In this document: in pieces, positions 21,665-34,500 of the stretch
How positions within the stretch are numbered: position 1 is the stretch's first letter
Layout of the letters: every line of letters starts with the position of its first letter
From: Petrolisthes cinctipes
Taxonomy: Eukaryota; Arthropoda; Malacostraca; Decapoda; Porcellanidae
Direction of reading: 5' to 3'
NCBI GenBank assembly: GCA_033782935.1
Contig: JAWQEG010000082.1
Span: forward strand, 124,001 to 188,000
Length of the DNA stretch: 64,000 bases
Position numbers and translations under genes: made by a program
Notes under the pieces: generated by a model
What the model was told of the DNA's origin: nothing
The model's input: only the letters and a program-made list of their open reading frames with translations
Database searches by the model: none

Positions 21665-23380
21665 GTGTTAGAGTATTTTCAAAATTCAGGCCCAAAACAT
21701 GCTGAAAATCAATATTTTTGGTGCCCAAAGTCAATATGTGCATGTATCTTCTGTACCCGTTTATATCTCAAATTCAGGCTCAAAACACCCGAAAATTCAA
21801 TATTTTGGGGTCCCAGAAGCAATCTGTACATGCCTACTCAGTGCTAGAATATTTTCAAAATATAGGCTAAAAACATGCTAAAAATCGATCTTTTAGGTGC
21901 CAAAAAGTCGATATCTCAAATTCAGTCCCAAAACACCCGAAAATTCGATATTTAGGGGTCCCAGAAGCGATATGTACATGCCTACTCCGTGTTAGAGTAT
22001 TTTCAAAATACATGCTCAAAACATACTGAAAATCGATCTTTTAGGTGCACAAAAGTCGATATGTGCATGCATCTTCAGTACCCGTTTATATCTCAAATTC
22101 AGGCTCAAAACACCCGAAAATTCAATATTTTGGGGTCCCAGAAGCAATCTGTACATGCCTACTCAGTGTTAGAGTATTTTCAAAATACAGGCCAAAAACA
22201 TGCTGAAAATCGATATTTTAGATGCCCAAAGTCAATATGTGCATGTATCTTCTGTACCAGTTTATATCTCAAATTCAGGCTCAAAACACCCGAAAATTCA
22301 ATATTTTGGGGTCTCAGAAGCAATCTGTACATGCCTACACAGTGCTAGAATATTTTCAAAATATAGGCTAAAAACATGCTAAAAATCGACATTTTAGGTG
22401 CCAAAAAATCGATATCTCAAATTCAGTCCCAAAACACCCGAAAATTCGATATTTAGAGGTCCCAGAAGGTATCCGTACATGCCTACTCCGTGTTAGAGTA
22501 TTTTCAAAATTCAAGCTAAAAACATACTGAAAATCGATCTTTTAGGTGCCCAAAAGTCGATATGTGCATGCATCTTCTGTACCCGTTTATATCTCAAATT
22601 CTGGCCCTAAACACCCGAAAATTCGATATTTTGGGGTCCCAGAAGCGATCTGTACATGCCTACTCCGTGTTAGAGTATTTTCAAAATTCAGGCCCAAAAC
22701 ATGCTGAAAATCGATATTTTTGGTGCCCAAAGTCAATATGTGCATGTATCTTCTGTACCCGTTTATATCTCAAATTCAGGCTCAAAACACCCGAAAATTC
22801 AATATTTTAGGGTCCCAGAAGCAATCTCTACATGCCTACTCAGTGCTAGAATATTTTCAAAATATAGGCTAAAAACATGCTAAAAATCGATCTTTTAGGT
22901 GCCAAAAAGTCGATATCTCAAATTCAGTCCCAAAACACCCGAAAATTCGATATTTAGGGGTCCCAGAAGCGATCTGTACATGCCTACTCCGTATTAGAGT
23001 ATTTTCAAAATACATGCTCAAAACATACTGAAAATCGATCTTTTAGGTGCACAAAAGTCGATATGTGCATGCATCTTCAGTACCCGTTTATATCTCAAAT
23101 TCAGGCTCAAAACACCCGAAAATTCAATATTTTGGGGTCCCAGAAGCGATCTGTACATGCCTACTCCGTGTTAGAGTATTTTCAAAATTCAGGCCCAAAA
23201 CATGCTGAAAATCGATATTTTTGGTGCCCAAAGTCAATATGTGCATGTATCTTCTGTACCCGTTTATATCTCAAATTCAGGCTCAAAACACCCGAAAATT
23301 CAATATTTTGGGGTCCCAGAAGCAATCTGTACAGTGCTAGAATATTTTCAAAATATAGGCTAAAAACATGCTAAAAATCG
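21616..23380 (+). repeat. Duplicated segment, copy 2 (pair with 16634-18398)
   Basis: This is the second member of the 4982-bp-spaced pair. Monomer starts: B1 21665, C2 21841, A2 21989, B2 22166, C1 22342, A1 22490, B1 22667, C2 22843, A2 22991, deleted B1 23168, C2 23334. It differs from copy 1 at a few sites, for example 'ggggtctcagaagc' near 22310 and 'tttagaggtccc' near 22452. Homology ends in the last C, which is C1-like in copy 1 and C2 here. Confidence 0.82.
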
Positions 23381-23481
23381 ATCTTTTAGGTGCCAAAAAG
23401 TCGATATCTCAAATTCAGTCCCAAAACACCCGAAAATTCGATATTTAGGGGTCCCAGTAGCGATCTGTACATGCCTACTCC

Positions 23482-26400
23482 GTGTTAGAGTATTTTCAAA
23501 ATACATGCTCAAAACATACTGAAAATCGATCTTTTAGGTGCACAAAAGTCGATATGTGCATGCATCTTCAATACCCGTTTATATCTCAAATTCAGGCTCA
23601 AAACACCCGAAAATTCAATATTTTGGGGTCCCAGAAGCAATCTGTACATGCCTACTCAGTGTTAGAGTATTTTCAAAATACAGGCCCAAAACATGCTGAA
23701 AATCGATATTTTTGGTGCCCAAAGTCAATATGTGCATGTATCTTCTGTTCCCGTTTATATCTCAAATTCAGGCTCAAAACACCCGAAAATTCAATATTTT
23801 GGGGTCCCAGAAGCAATCTGTACATGCCTACACAGTGCTAGAATATTTTCAAAATATAGGCTAAAAACATGCTAAAAATCGATATTATAGGTGCCAAAAA
23901 ATCGATATCTCAAATTCAGTCCCATAACACCTGAAAATTCGATATTTAGAGGTCCCAAAAGGTATCTGTACATGCCTACTCCGTGTTAGAGTATTTTCAA
24001 AATACAGGCCAAAAACATACTGAAAATCGATCTTTTAGGTGCCCAAAAGTCGATATGTGCATGCATCTTCTGTACCCGTTTATATCTCAAATTCTGGCCT
24101 TAAACACCCGAAAATTCGATATTTTGGGGTCCCAGAAGCGATCTGTACATGCCTACTCAGTGCTAGAATATTTTCAAAATATAGGCTAAAAACATGCTAA
24201 AAATCGATCTTTTAGGTGCCAAAAAGTCGATATCTCAAATTCAGTCCCAAAACACCCGAAAATTCGATATGTAGGGGTCCCAGAAGCGATCTGTACATGC
24301 CTACTCCGTGTTAGAGTATTTTCAAAATACATGCTCAAATCATACTGAAAATCGATCTTTTAGGTGCACAAAAGTCGATATGTGCATGCATCTTCAGTAC
24401 CCGTTTATATCTCAAATTCAGGCTCAAAACACCCGAAAATTCAGTATTTTGGGGTCCCAGAAGCAATCTGTACATGCCTACTCAGTGTTAGAGTATTTTC
24501 AAAATACAGGCCCAAAACATGCTGAAAATCGATATTTTAGATGCCCAAAGTCAATATGTGCATGTATCTTCTGTACCCGTTTATATCTCAAATTCAGGCT
24601 CAAAACACCCGAAAATTCAATATTTTGGGGTCCCAGAAGCAATCTGTACATGCCTACACAGTGCTAGAATATTTTCAAAATATAGGCTAAAAACATGCTA
24701 AAAATCGATATTATAGGTGCCAAAAAATCGATATCTCAAATTCAGTCCCATAACACCCGAAAATTCGATATTTAGAGGTCCCAGAAGGTATCTGTACATT
24801 CCTACTCCGTGTTAGAGTATTTTCAAAATACAGGCCAAAAACATACTGAAAATCGATCTTTTAGGTGCACAAAAGTCGATATGTGCATGCATCTTCTGTA
24901 CCCGTTTATATCTCAAATTCTGGCCCTAAACACCCGAAAATTCGATATTTTGGGGTCCCAGAAGCGATCTGTACATACCTACTCCGTGTTAGAGTATTTT
25001 CAAAATTCAGGCCCAAAACATGCTGAAAATCGATATTTTTGGTGCCCAAAGTCAATATGTGCATGTATCTTCTGTACCCGTTTATATCTCAAATTCAGGC
25101 TCAAAACACCCGAAAATTCAATATTTTGGGGTCCCAGAAGCAATCTGTACATGCCTACTCAGTGTTAGAGTATTTTCAAAATACAGGCCCAAAACATGCT
25201 GAAAATCGATATTTTAGACGCCCAAAGTCAATATGTGTATGTATCTTCTGTACCCGTTATATCTCAAATTCAGGCTCAAAACACCCGAAAATTCAATATT
25301 TTGGGGTCCCAGAAGCAATCTGTACAGTGCTAGAATATTTTCAAAATATAGGCTAAAAACATGCTAAAAATCGATCTTTTAGGTGCCAAAAAGTCGATAT
25401 CTCAAATTCAGTCCCAAAACACCCGAAAATTCGATATTTAGGGGTCCCAGAAGCGATCTGTACATGCCTACTCCGTGTTAGAGTATTTTCAAAATACATG
25501 CTCAAAACATACTGAAAATCGATCTTTTAGGTGCACAAAAGTCGATATGTGCATGCATCTTCAGTACCCGTTTATATCTCAAATTCAGGCTCAAAACACC
25601 CGAAAATTCAGTATTTTGGGGTCCCAGAAGCAATCTGTACATGCCTACTCAGTGTTAGAGTATTTTCAAAATACAGGCCCAAAACATGCTGAAAATCGAT
25701 ATTTTAGATGCCCAAAGTCAATATGTGCATGTATCTTCTGTACCCGTTTATATCTCAAATTCAGGCTCAAAACACCCGAAAATTTAATATTTTGGGGTCC
25801 CAGAAGCAATCTGTACATGCCTACACAGTGCTAGAATATTTTCAAAATATAGGCTAAAAACATGCTAAAAATCGATCTTTTAGGTGCCAAAAAGTCGATA
25901 TCTCAAATTCAGTCCCAAAACACCCGAAAATTCGATATGTAGGGGTCCCAGAAGCGATCTGTACATGCCTTCTCCGTGTTAGAGTATTTTCAAAATACAT
26001 GCTCAAAACATACTGAAAATCGATCTTTTAGGTGCCAAAAAATCGATATCTCAAATTCAGTCCCATAACACCCGAAAATTCGATATTTAGAGGTCCCAGA
26101 AGGTATCTGTACATGCCTACTCCGTGTTAGAGTATTTTCAAAATAAAGGCCAAAAACATACTGAAAATCGATCTTTTAGGTGCACAAAAGTCGATATGTG
26201 CATGCATCTTCTGTACCCGTTTATATCTCAAATTCTGGCCCTAAACCCCCGAAAATTCGATATTTTGGGGTCCCAGAAGCGATCTGTACATGCCTACTCC
26301 GTGTTAGAGTATTTTCAAAATTCAGGCCCAAAACATGCTGAAAATCGATATTTTTGGTGCCCAAAGTCAATATGTGCATGTATCTTCTGTACCCGTTTAT

Positions 26401-27303
26401 ATCTCAAATTCAGGCTCAAAACACCCGAAAATTCAATATTTTGGGGTCCCAGAAGCAATCTGTACATGCCTACTCAGTGTTAGAGTATTTTCAAAATACA
26501 GGCCCAAAACATGCTGAAAATCGATATTTTAGATGCCCAAAGTCAATATGTGCATGTATCTTCTGTACCCGTTTATATCTCAAATTCAGGCTCAAAACAC
26601 CCGAAAATTCAATATTTTGGGGTCCCAGAAGCAATCTGTACATGCCTACACAGTGCTAGAATATTTTCAAAATATAGGCTAAAAACATGCTAAAAATCGA
26701 CATTTTAGGTGCCCTAAAAATCTATATCTCAAATTCAGTCCCAAAACACCCGAAAATTCGATATTTAGAGGTCCCAGAAGGTATCTGTACATGCCTACTC
26801 CGTGTTAGAGTATTTTCAAAATACAGGCCAAAAACATACTGAAAATCGATCTTTTAGGTGCCCAAAAGTCGATATGTGCATGCATCTTCTGTACCCGTTT
26901 ATATCTCAAATTCAGGCTCAAAACACCCGAAAATTCAATATTTTGGGGTCCCAGAAGCAATCTGTACATGCCTACTCAGTGTTAGAGTATTTTCAAAATA
27001 CAGGCCCAAAACATGCTGAAAATCGATATTTTAGATGCCCAAAGTCAATATGTGCATGTATCTTCTGTACCCGTTTATATCTCAAATTCAGGCTCAAAAC
27101 ACCCGAAAATTCAATATTTTGGGGTCCCAGAAGCAATCTGTACATGCCTACACAGTGCTAGAATATTTTCAAAATATAGGCTAAAAACATGCTAAAAATC
27201 GACATTTTAGGTGCCCTAAAAATCTATATCTCAAATTCAGTCCCAAAACACCCGAAAATTCGATATTTAGAGGTACCAGAAGGTATCTGTACATGCCTAC
27301 TCC
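23482..27303 (+). repeat. Heterogeneous HOR block with dimers, trimers and tetramers
   Basis: Units start at 23482 (A2-B2/B1-C1), 23983 (A1-C2 dimer, 325 bp), 24308 (A2-B2-C1), 24809 (A1-B1-deleted B2-C2, 666 bp), 25475 (A2-B2-C2), 25976 (a 148-bp A2/C mosaic), 26124 (A1-B1-B2-C1, 678 bp) and 26802 (A1/A2 mosaic-B2-C1, 502 bp). The A2 copies at 24308 and 25475 share 'aattcagtattttgggg'. C1 copies at 23835 and 24661 share 'gatattataggtgcc' and 'gtcccataacacc', a haplotype that reappears to 40.5 kb. Confidence 0.8.
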
Positions 27304-29110
27304 GTGTTAGAGTATTTTCAAAATACAGGCCAAAAACATACTGAAAATCGATCTTTTAGGTGCCCAAAAGTCGATATGTGCATGCATATTCTGTACCCGT
27401 TTATATCTCAAATTCTGGCCCTAAACACCCGAAAATTCGATATTTTGGGGTCCCAGAAGCGATCTGTACATGCCTACTCCGTGTTAGAGTATTTTCAAAA
27501 TTCAGGCCCAAAACATGCTGAAAATCGATATTTTTGGTGCCCAAAGTCAATATGTGCATGTATCTTCTGTAACCGTTTATATCTCAAATTCAGGCTCAAA
27601 ACACCCGAAAATTCAATATTTTGGGGTCCCAGAAGCAATCTGTACAGTGCTAGAATATTTTCAAAATATAGGCTAAAAACATGCTAAAAATCGATCTTTT
27701 AGGTGCCAAAAAGTCGATATCTCAAATTCAGTCCCAAAACACCCGAAAATTCGATATTTAGGGGTCCCAGAAGCGATCTGTACATGCCTACTCCGTGTTA
27801 GAGTATTTTCAAAATACATGCTCAAAACATACTGAAAATCGATCTTTTAGGTGCACAAAAGTCGATATGTGCATGCATCTTCAGTACCCGTTTATATCTC
27901 AAATTCAGCCTCAAAACACCCGAAAATTCAATATTTTGGGGTCCCAGAAGCAATCTGTACATGCCTACTCAGTGTTAGAGTATTTTCAAAATACAGGCCC
28001 AAAACATGCTGAAAATCGATATTTTAGATGCCCAAAGTCAATATGTGCATGTATCTTCTGTACCCGTTTATATCTCAAATTCAGGCTCAAAACACCCGAA
28101 AATTCAATATTTTGGGGTCCCAGAAGCAATCTGTACATGCCTACACAGTGCTAGAATATTTTCAAAATATAGGCTAAAAACATGCTAAAAATCGACATTT
28201 TAGGTGCCAAAAAATCGATATCTCAAATTCAGTCCCAAAACACCCGAAAAATCGATATTTAGAGGTCCCAGAAGCGATCTGTACATGCCTACTCCGTGTT
28301 AGAGTATTTTCAAAATTCAGGCCCAAAACATGCTGAAAATCGATATTTTAGATGCCCAAAGTCAATATGTGCATGTATCTTCTGTACCCGTTTATATCTC
28401 AAATTCAGGCTCAAAACACCCGAAAATTCAATATTTTGGGGTCCCAGAAGCAATCTGTACAGTGCTAGAATATTTTCAAAATATAGGCTAAAAACATGCT
28501 AAAAATCGATCTTTTAGGTGCCAAAAAGTCGATATCTCAAATTCAGTCCCAAAACACCCGAAAATTCGATATTTAGGGGTCCCAGAAGCGATCTGTACAT
28601 GCCTACTCCGTGTTAGAGTATTTTCAAAATACATGCTCAAAACATACTGAAAATCGATCTTTTAGGTGCACAAAAGTCGATATGTGCATGCATCTTCAGT
28701 ACCCGTTTATATCTCAAATTCAGGCTCAAAACACCCGAAAATTCAATATTTTGGGGTCCCAGAAGCAATCTGTACATGGCTACTCAGTGTTAGAGTATTT
28801 TCAAAATACAGGCACAAAACATGCTGAAAATCGATATTTTAGAAGCCCAAAGTCAATACGTGCATGTATCTTCTGTACCCGTTTATATCTCAAATTCAGG
28901 CTCAAAACACCCGAAAATTCAATATTTTGGGGTCCCAGAAGCAATCTGTACATGCCTACACAGTGCTAGAATATTTTCAAAATATAGGCTAAAAACATGC
29001 TAAAAATCGATATTATACGTGCCAAAAAATCGATATCTCAAATTCAGTCCCATAACACCCGAAAATTCGATATTTAGAGGTCCCAGAAGGTATCTGTACA
29101 TGCCTACTCC
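27304..29110 (+). repeat. 1807-bp eleven-monomer unit, copy 1
   Basis: Order A1, deleted B1, C2, A2, B2, C1, deleted B1/B2, C2, A2, B2, C1, whose lengths sum to 1807 bp. Private markers shared with the next copy are 'cttctgtaaccgttta' (27565), 'aattcagcctcaaaac' (27902), 'gtacatggctactcag' (28773) and 'caatacgtgcatg' (28854). The A1 of this copy reads 'gcatgcatattctg', which copy 2 lacks. Confidence 0.85.
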
Positions 29111-30917
29111 GTGTTAGAGTATTTTCAAAATACAGGCCAAAAACATACTGAAAATCGATTTTTTAGGTGCACAAAAGTCGATATGTGCATGCATCTTCTG
29201 TACCCGTTTATATCTCAAATTCTGGCCCTAAACACCCGAAAATTCGATATTTTGGGGTCCCAGAAGCGATCTGTACATGCCTACTCCGTGTTAGAGTATT
29301 TTCAAAATTCAGGCCCAAAACATGCTGAAAATCGATATTTTTGGTGCCCAAAGTCAATATGTGCATGTATCTTCTGTAACCGTTTATATCTCAAATTCAG
29401 GCTCAAAACACCCGAAAATTCAATATTTTGGGGTCCCAGAAGCAATCTGTACAGTGCTAGAATATTTTCAAAATATAGGCTAAAAACATGCTAAAAATCG
29501 ATCTTTTAGGTGCCAAAAAGTCGATATCTCAAATTCAGTCCCAAAACACCCGAAAATTCGATTTTTAGGGGTCCCAGAAGCGATCTGTACATGCCTACTC
29601 CGTGTTAGAGTATTTTCAAAATACATGCTCAAAACATACTGAAAATCGATCTTTTAGGTGCACAAAAGTCGATATGTGCATTCATCTTCAGTACCCGTTT
29701 ATATCTCAAATTCAGCCTCAAAACACCCGAAAATTCAATATTTTGGGGTCCCAGAAGCAATCTGTACATGCCTACTCAGTGTTAGAGTATTTTCAAAATA
29801 CAGGCCCAAAACATGCTGAAAATCGATATTTTAGATGCCCAAAGTCAATATGTGCATGTATCTTCTGTACCCGTTTATATCTCAAATTCAGGCTCAAAAC
29901 ACCCGAAAATTCAATATTTTGGGGTCCCAGAAGCAATCTGTACATGCCTACACAGTGCTAGAATATTTTCAAAATATAGGCTAAAAACATGCTAAAAATC
30001 GACATTTTATGTGCCAAAAAATCGATATCTCAAATTCAGTCCCAAAACACCCGAAAAATCGATATTTAGAGGTCCCAGAAGCGATCTGTACATGCCTACT
30101 CCGTGTTAGAGTATTTTCAAAATTCAGGCCCAAAACATGCTGAAAATCGATATTTTAGATGCCCAAAGTCAATATGTGCATGTATCTTCTGTACCCGTTT
30201 ATATCTCAAATTCAGGCTCAAAACACCCGAAAATTCAATATTTTGGGGTCCCAGAAGCAATCTGTACAGTGCTAGAATATTTTCAAAATATAGGCTAAAA
30301 ACATGCTAAAAATCGATCTTTTAGGTGCCAAAAAGTCGATATCTCAAATTCAGTCCCAAAACACCCGAAAATTCGATATTTAGGGGTCCCAGAAGCGATC
30401 TGTACATGCCTACTCCGTGTTAGAGTATTTTCAAAATACATGCTCAAAACATACTGAAAATCGATCTTTTAGGTGCACAAAAGTCGATATGTGCATGCAT
30501 CTTCAGTACCCGTTTATATCTCAAATTCAGGCTCAAAACACCCGAAAATTCAATATTTTGGGGTCCCAGAAGCAATCTGTACATGGCTACTCAGTGTTAG
30601 AGTATTTTCAAAATACAGGCCCAAAACATGCTGAAAATCGATATTTTTGGTGCCCAAAGTCAATACGTGCATGTATCTTCTGTACCCGTTTATATCTCAA
30701 ATTCAGGCTCAAAACACCCGAAAATTCAATATTTTGGGGTCCCAGAAGCAATCTGTACATGCCTACACAGTGCTAGAATATTTTCAAAATATAGGCTAAA
30801 AACATGCTAAAAATCGATATTATAGGTGCCAAAAAATCGATATCTCAAATTCAGTCCCATAACACCCGAAAATTCGATATTTAGAGGTCCCAGAAGGTAT
30901 CTGTACATGCCTACTCC
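29111..30917 (+). repeat. 1807-bp eleven-monomer unit, copy 2
   Basis: Same monomer order and length as the preceding unit. It differs by 'aatcgattttttagg' (29154), 'cgatttttaggggtcc' (29562) and 'gtgcattcatcttc' (29687), and by a B1-like 'tttttggtgcccaaag' at 30641 where copy 1 has 'ttttagaagccc'. Part of this unit also matches 32.1-33.5 kb at an offset of 3477 bp, so the unit seeded a later duplication. Confidence 0.85.
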
Positions 30918-31595
30918 GTGTTAGAGTATTTTCAAAATACAGGCCAAAAACATACTGAAAATCGATCTTTTAGGTGCACAAAAGTCGATATGTGCATGCA
31001 TCTTCTGTACCCGTTTATATCTCAAATTCTGGCCCTAAACACCCGAAAATTCGATATTTTGGGGTCCCAGAAGCGATCTGTACATGCCTACTCCGTGTTA
31101 GAGTATTTTCAAAATTCAGGCCCAAAACATGCTGAAAATCGATATTTTTGGTGCCCAAAGTCAATATGTGCATGTATCTTCTGTACCCGTTTATATCTCA
31201 AATTCAGGCTCAAAACACCCGAAAATTCAATATTTTGGGGTCCCAGAAGCAATCTGTACATGTCTACTCAGTGTTAGAGTATTTTCAAAATACAGGCCCA
31301 AAACATGCTGAAAATCGATATTTTAGATGCCCAAAGTCAATATGTGCATGTATCTTCTGTACCCGTTTATATCTCAAATTCAGGCTCAAAACACCCGAAA
31401 ATTCAATATTTTGGGGTCCCAGAAGCAATCTGTACATGCCTACACAGTGCTAGAATATTTTCAAAATATAGGCTAAAAACATGCTAAAAATCGACATTTT
31501 AGGTGCCCTAAAAATCGATATCTCAAATTCAGTCCCAAAACACCCGAAAATTCAATATTTAGAGGTCCCAGAAGGTATCTTTACATGCCTACTCC
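30918..31595 (+). repeat. Tetramer A1-B1-B2-C1 (678 bp) leading into the 4470-bp block
   Basis: Monomers A1 30918, B1 31095, B2 31271 and C1 31447 (149 bp, 'ggtgccctaaaaatcg'). The B1/B2 boundary reads 'gtacatgtctactcag', shared with 35730 and 39208. The A1 carries 'ggtgcacaaaag', whereas its counterparts at 35388 and 38866 read 'ggtgcccaaaag', so the recent duplication starts inside this tetramer. Confidence 0.83.
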
Positions 31596-34500
31596 GTGTT
31601 AGAGTATTTTCAAAATACAGGCCAAAAACATACTGAAAATCGATCTTTTAGGTACCCAAAAGTCGATATGTGCATGCATCTTCTGTACCCGTTTATATCT
31701 CAAATTCTGGCCCTAAACACCCGAAAATTCAATATTTTGGGGTCCCAGAAGCGATCTGTACATGCCTACTTCGTGTTAGAGTATTTTCAAAATTCAGGCC
31801 CAAAACATGCTGAAAATCGATATTTTTGGTGCCCAAAGTCAATATGTGCATGTATCTTCTGTACCCGTTTATATCTCAAATTCAGGCTCAAAACACCCGA
31901 AAATTCAATATTTTGGGGTCCCAGAAGCAATCTGTACAGTGCTAGAATATTTTCAAAATATAGGCTAAAAACATGCTAAAAATCGATCTTTTAGGTGCCA
32001 AAAAGTCGATATCTCAAATTCAGTCCCAAAACACCCGAAAATTTGATATTTAGGGGTCCCAGAAGCGATCTGTACATGCCTACTCCGTGTTAGAGTATTT
32101 TCAAAATACATGCTCAAAACATACTGAAAATCGATCTTTTAGGTGCACAAAAGTCGATATGTGCATGCATCTTCAGTACCCGTTTATATCTCAAATTCAG
32201 GCTCAAAACACCCGAAAATTCAATATTTTGGGGTCCCAGAAGCAATCTGTACATGGCTACTCAGTGTTAGAGTATTTTCAAAATACAGGCCCAAAACATG
32301 CTGAAAATCGATATTTTAGAAGCCCAAAGTCAATACGTGCATGTATCTTCTGTATCCGTTTATATCTCAAATTCAGGCTCAAAACACCCGAAAATTCAAT
32401 ATTTTGGGGTCCCAGAAGCAATCTGTACATGCCTACACAGTGCTAGAATATTTTCAAAATATAGGCTAAAAACATGCTAAAAATCGATATTATAGGTGCC
32501 AAAAAATCGATATCTCAAATTCAGTCCCATAACACCCGAAAATTCGATATTTAGAGGTCCCAGAAGGTATCTGTACATGCCTACTCCGTGTTAGAGTATT
32601 TTCAAAATACAGGCCAAAAACATACTGAAAATCGATCTTTTAGGTGCACAAAAGTCGATATGTGCATGCATCTTCTGTACCCGTTTATATCTCAAATTCT
32701 GGCCCTAAACACCCGAAAATTCGATATTTTGGGGTCCCAGAAGCGATCTGTACATGCCTACTCCGTGTTAGAGTATTTTCAAAATTCAGGCCCAAAACAT
32801 GCTGAAAATCGATATTTTTGGTGCCCAAAGTCAATATGTGCATGTATCTTCTGTACCCGTTTATATCTCAAATTCAGGCTCAAAACACCCGTAAATTCAA
32901 TATTTTGGGGTCCCAGAAGCAATCTGTACAGTGCTAGAATATTTTCAAAATATAGGCTATAAACATGCTAAAAATCGATCTTTTAGGTGCCAAAAAGTCG
33001 ATATCTCAAATTCAGTCCCAAAACACCCGAAAATTCGATTTTTAGGGGTCCCAGAAGCGATCTGTACATGCCTACTCCGTGTTAGAGTATTTTCAAAATA
33101 CATGCTCAAAACATACTGAAAATCGATCATTTAGGTGCACAAAAGTCGATATGTGCATGCATCTTCAGTACCCGTTTATATCTCAAATTCAGCCTCAAAA
33201 CACCAGAAAATTCAATATTTTGGGGTCCCAGAAGCAATCTGTACATGCCTACTCAGTGTTAGAGTATTTTCAAAATACAGGCCGAAAACATGCTGAAAAT
33301 CGATATTTTAGATGCCCAAAGTCAATATGTGCATGTATCTTCTGTACCCGTTTATATCTCAAATTCAGGCTCAAAACACTCGAAAATTCAATATTTTGGG
33401 GTCCCAGAAGCAATTTGTACATGCCTACACAGTGCTAGAATATTTTCAAAATATAGGCTAAAAACATGCTAAAAATCGACATTTTAGGTGCCAAAAAATC
33501 GATATCTCAAATTCAGTCCCAAAACACCCGAAAAATCGATATTTAGAGGTCCCAGAAGATATCTGTACATGCCTACTCCGTGTTAGAGTATTTTCAAAAT
33601 ACAGGCCAAAAACATACTGAAAATCGATCTTTTAGGTGCCGAAAAGTCGATATGTGCATGCATTTTCTGTACTCGTTTATATCTCAAATTCTGGCCCTAA
33701 GCACCCGAAAATTCGATATTTTGGGGTCCCAGAAGCGATCTGTACATGCCTACTCCGTGTTAGAGTATTTTCAAAATTCAGGCCCAAAACATGCTGAAAA
33801 TCGATATTTTAGATGCCCAAAGTCAATATGTGCATGTATCTTCTGTACCCGTTTATATCTCAAATTCAGGCTCAAAACACCCGAAAATTCAATATTTTGG
33901 GGTCCCAGAAGCAATCTGTACAGTGCTAGAATATTTTCAAAATATAGGCTAAAAACATGCTAAAAATCGACATTTTAGGTGCCAAAAAATCGATATCTCA
34001 AATTCAGTCCCAAAACACCCGAAAATTCGATATTTAGAGGTCCCAGAAGGTATCTGTACATGCCTACTCCGTGTTAGAGTATTTTCAAAATACAGGCCAA
34101 AAACATACTGAAAATCGATCTTTTAGGTGCCCAAAAGTCGATATGTGCATGCATCTTCTGTACCCGTTTATATCTCAAATTCTGGCCCTTAACACCCGAA
34201 AATTCGATATTTTGGGGTCCCAGAAGCAATCTGTACAGTGCCAGAATATTTTCAAAATATAGGCTAAAAACATGCTAAAAATCGATCTTTTAGGTGCCAA
34301 AAAGTCGATATCTCAAATTCAGTCCCAAAACACCCGAAAATTCGATATTTAGGGGTCCCAGAAGCGATCTGTACATGCCTACTCCGTGTTAGAGTATTTT
34401 CAAAATACATGCTCAAAACATACTGAAAATCGATCTTTTAGGTGCACAAAAGTCGATATGTGCATGCATCTTCAGTACCCGTTTATATCTCAAATTCAGG

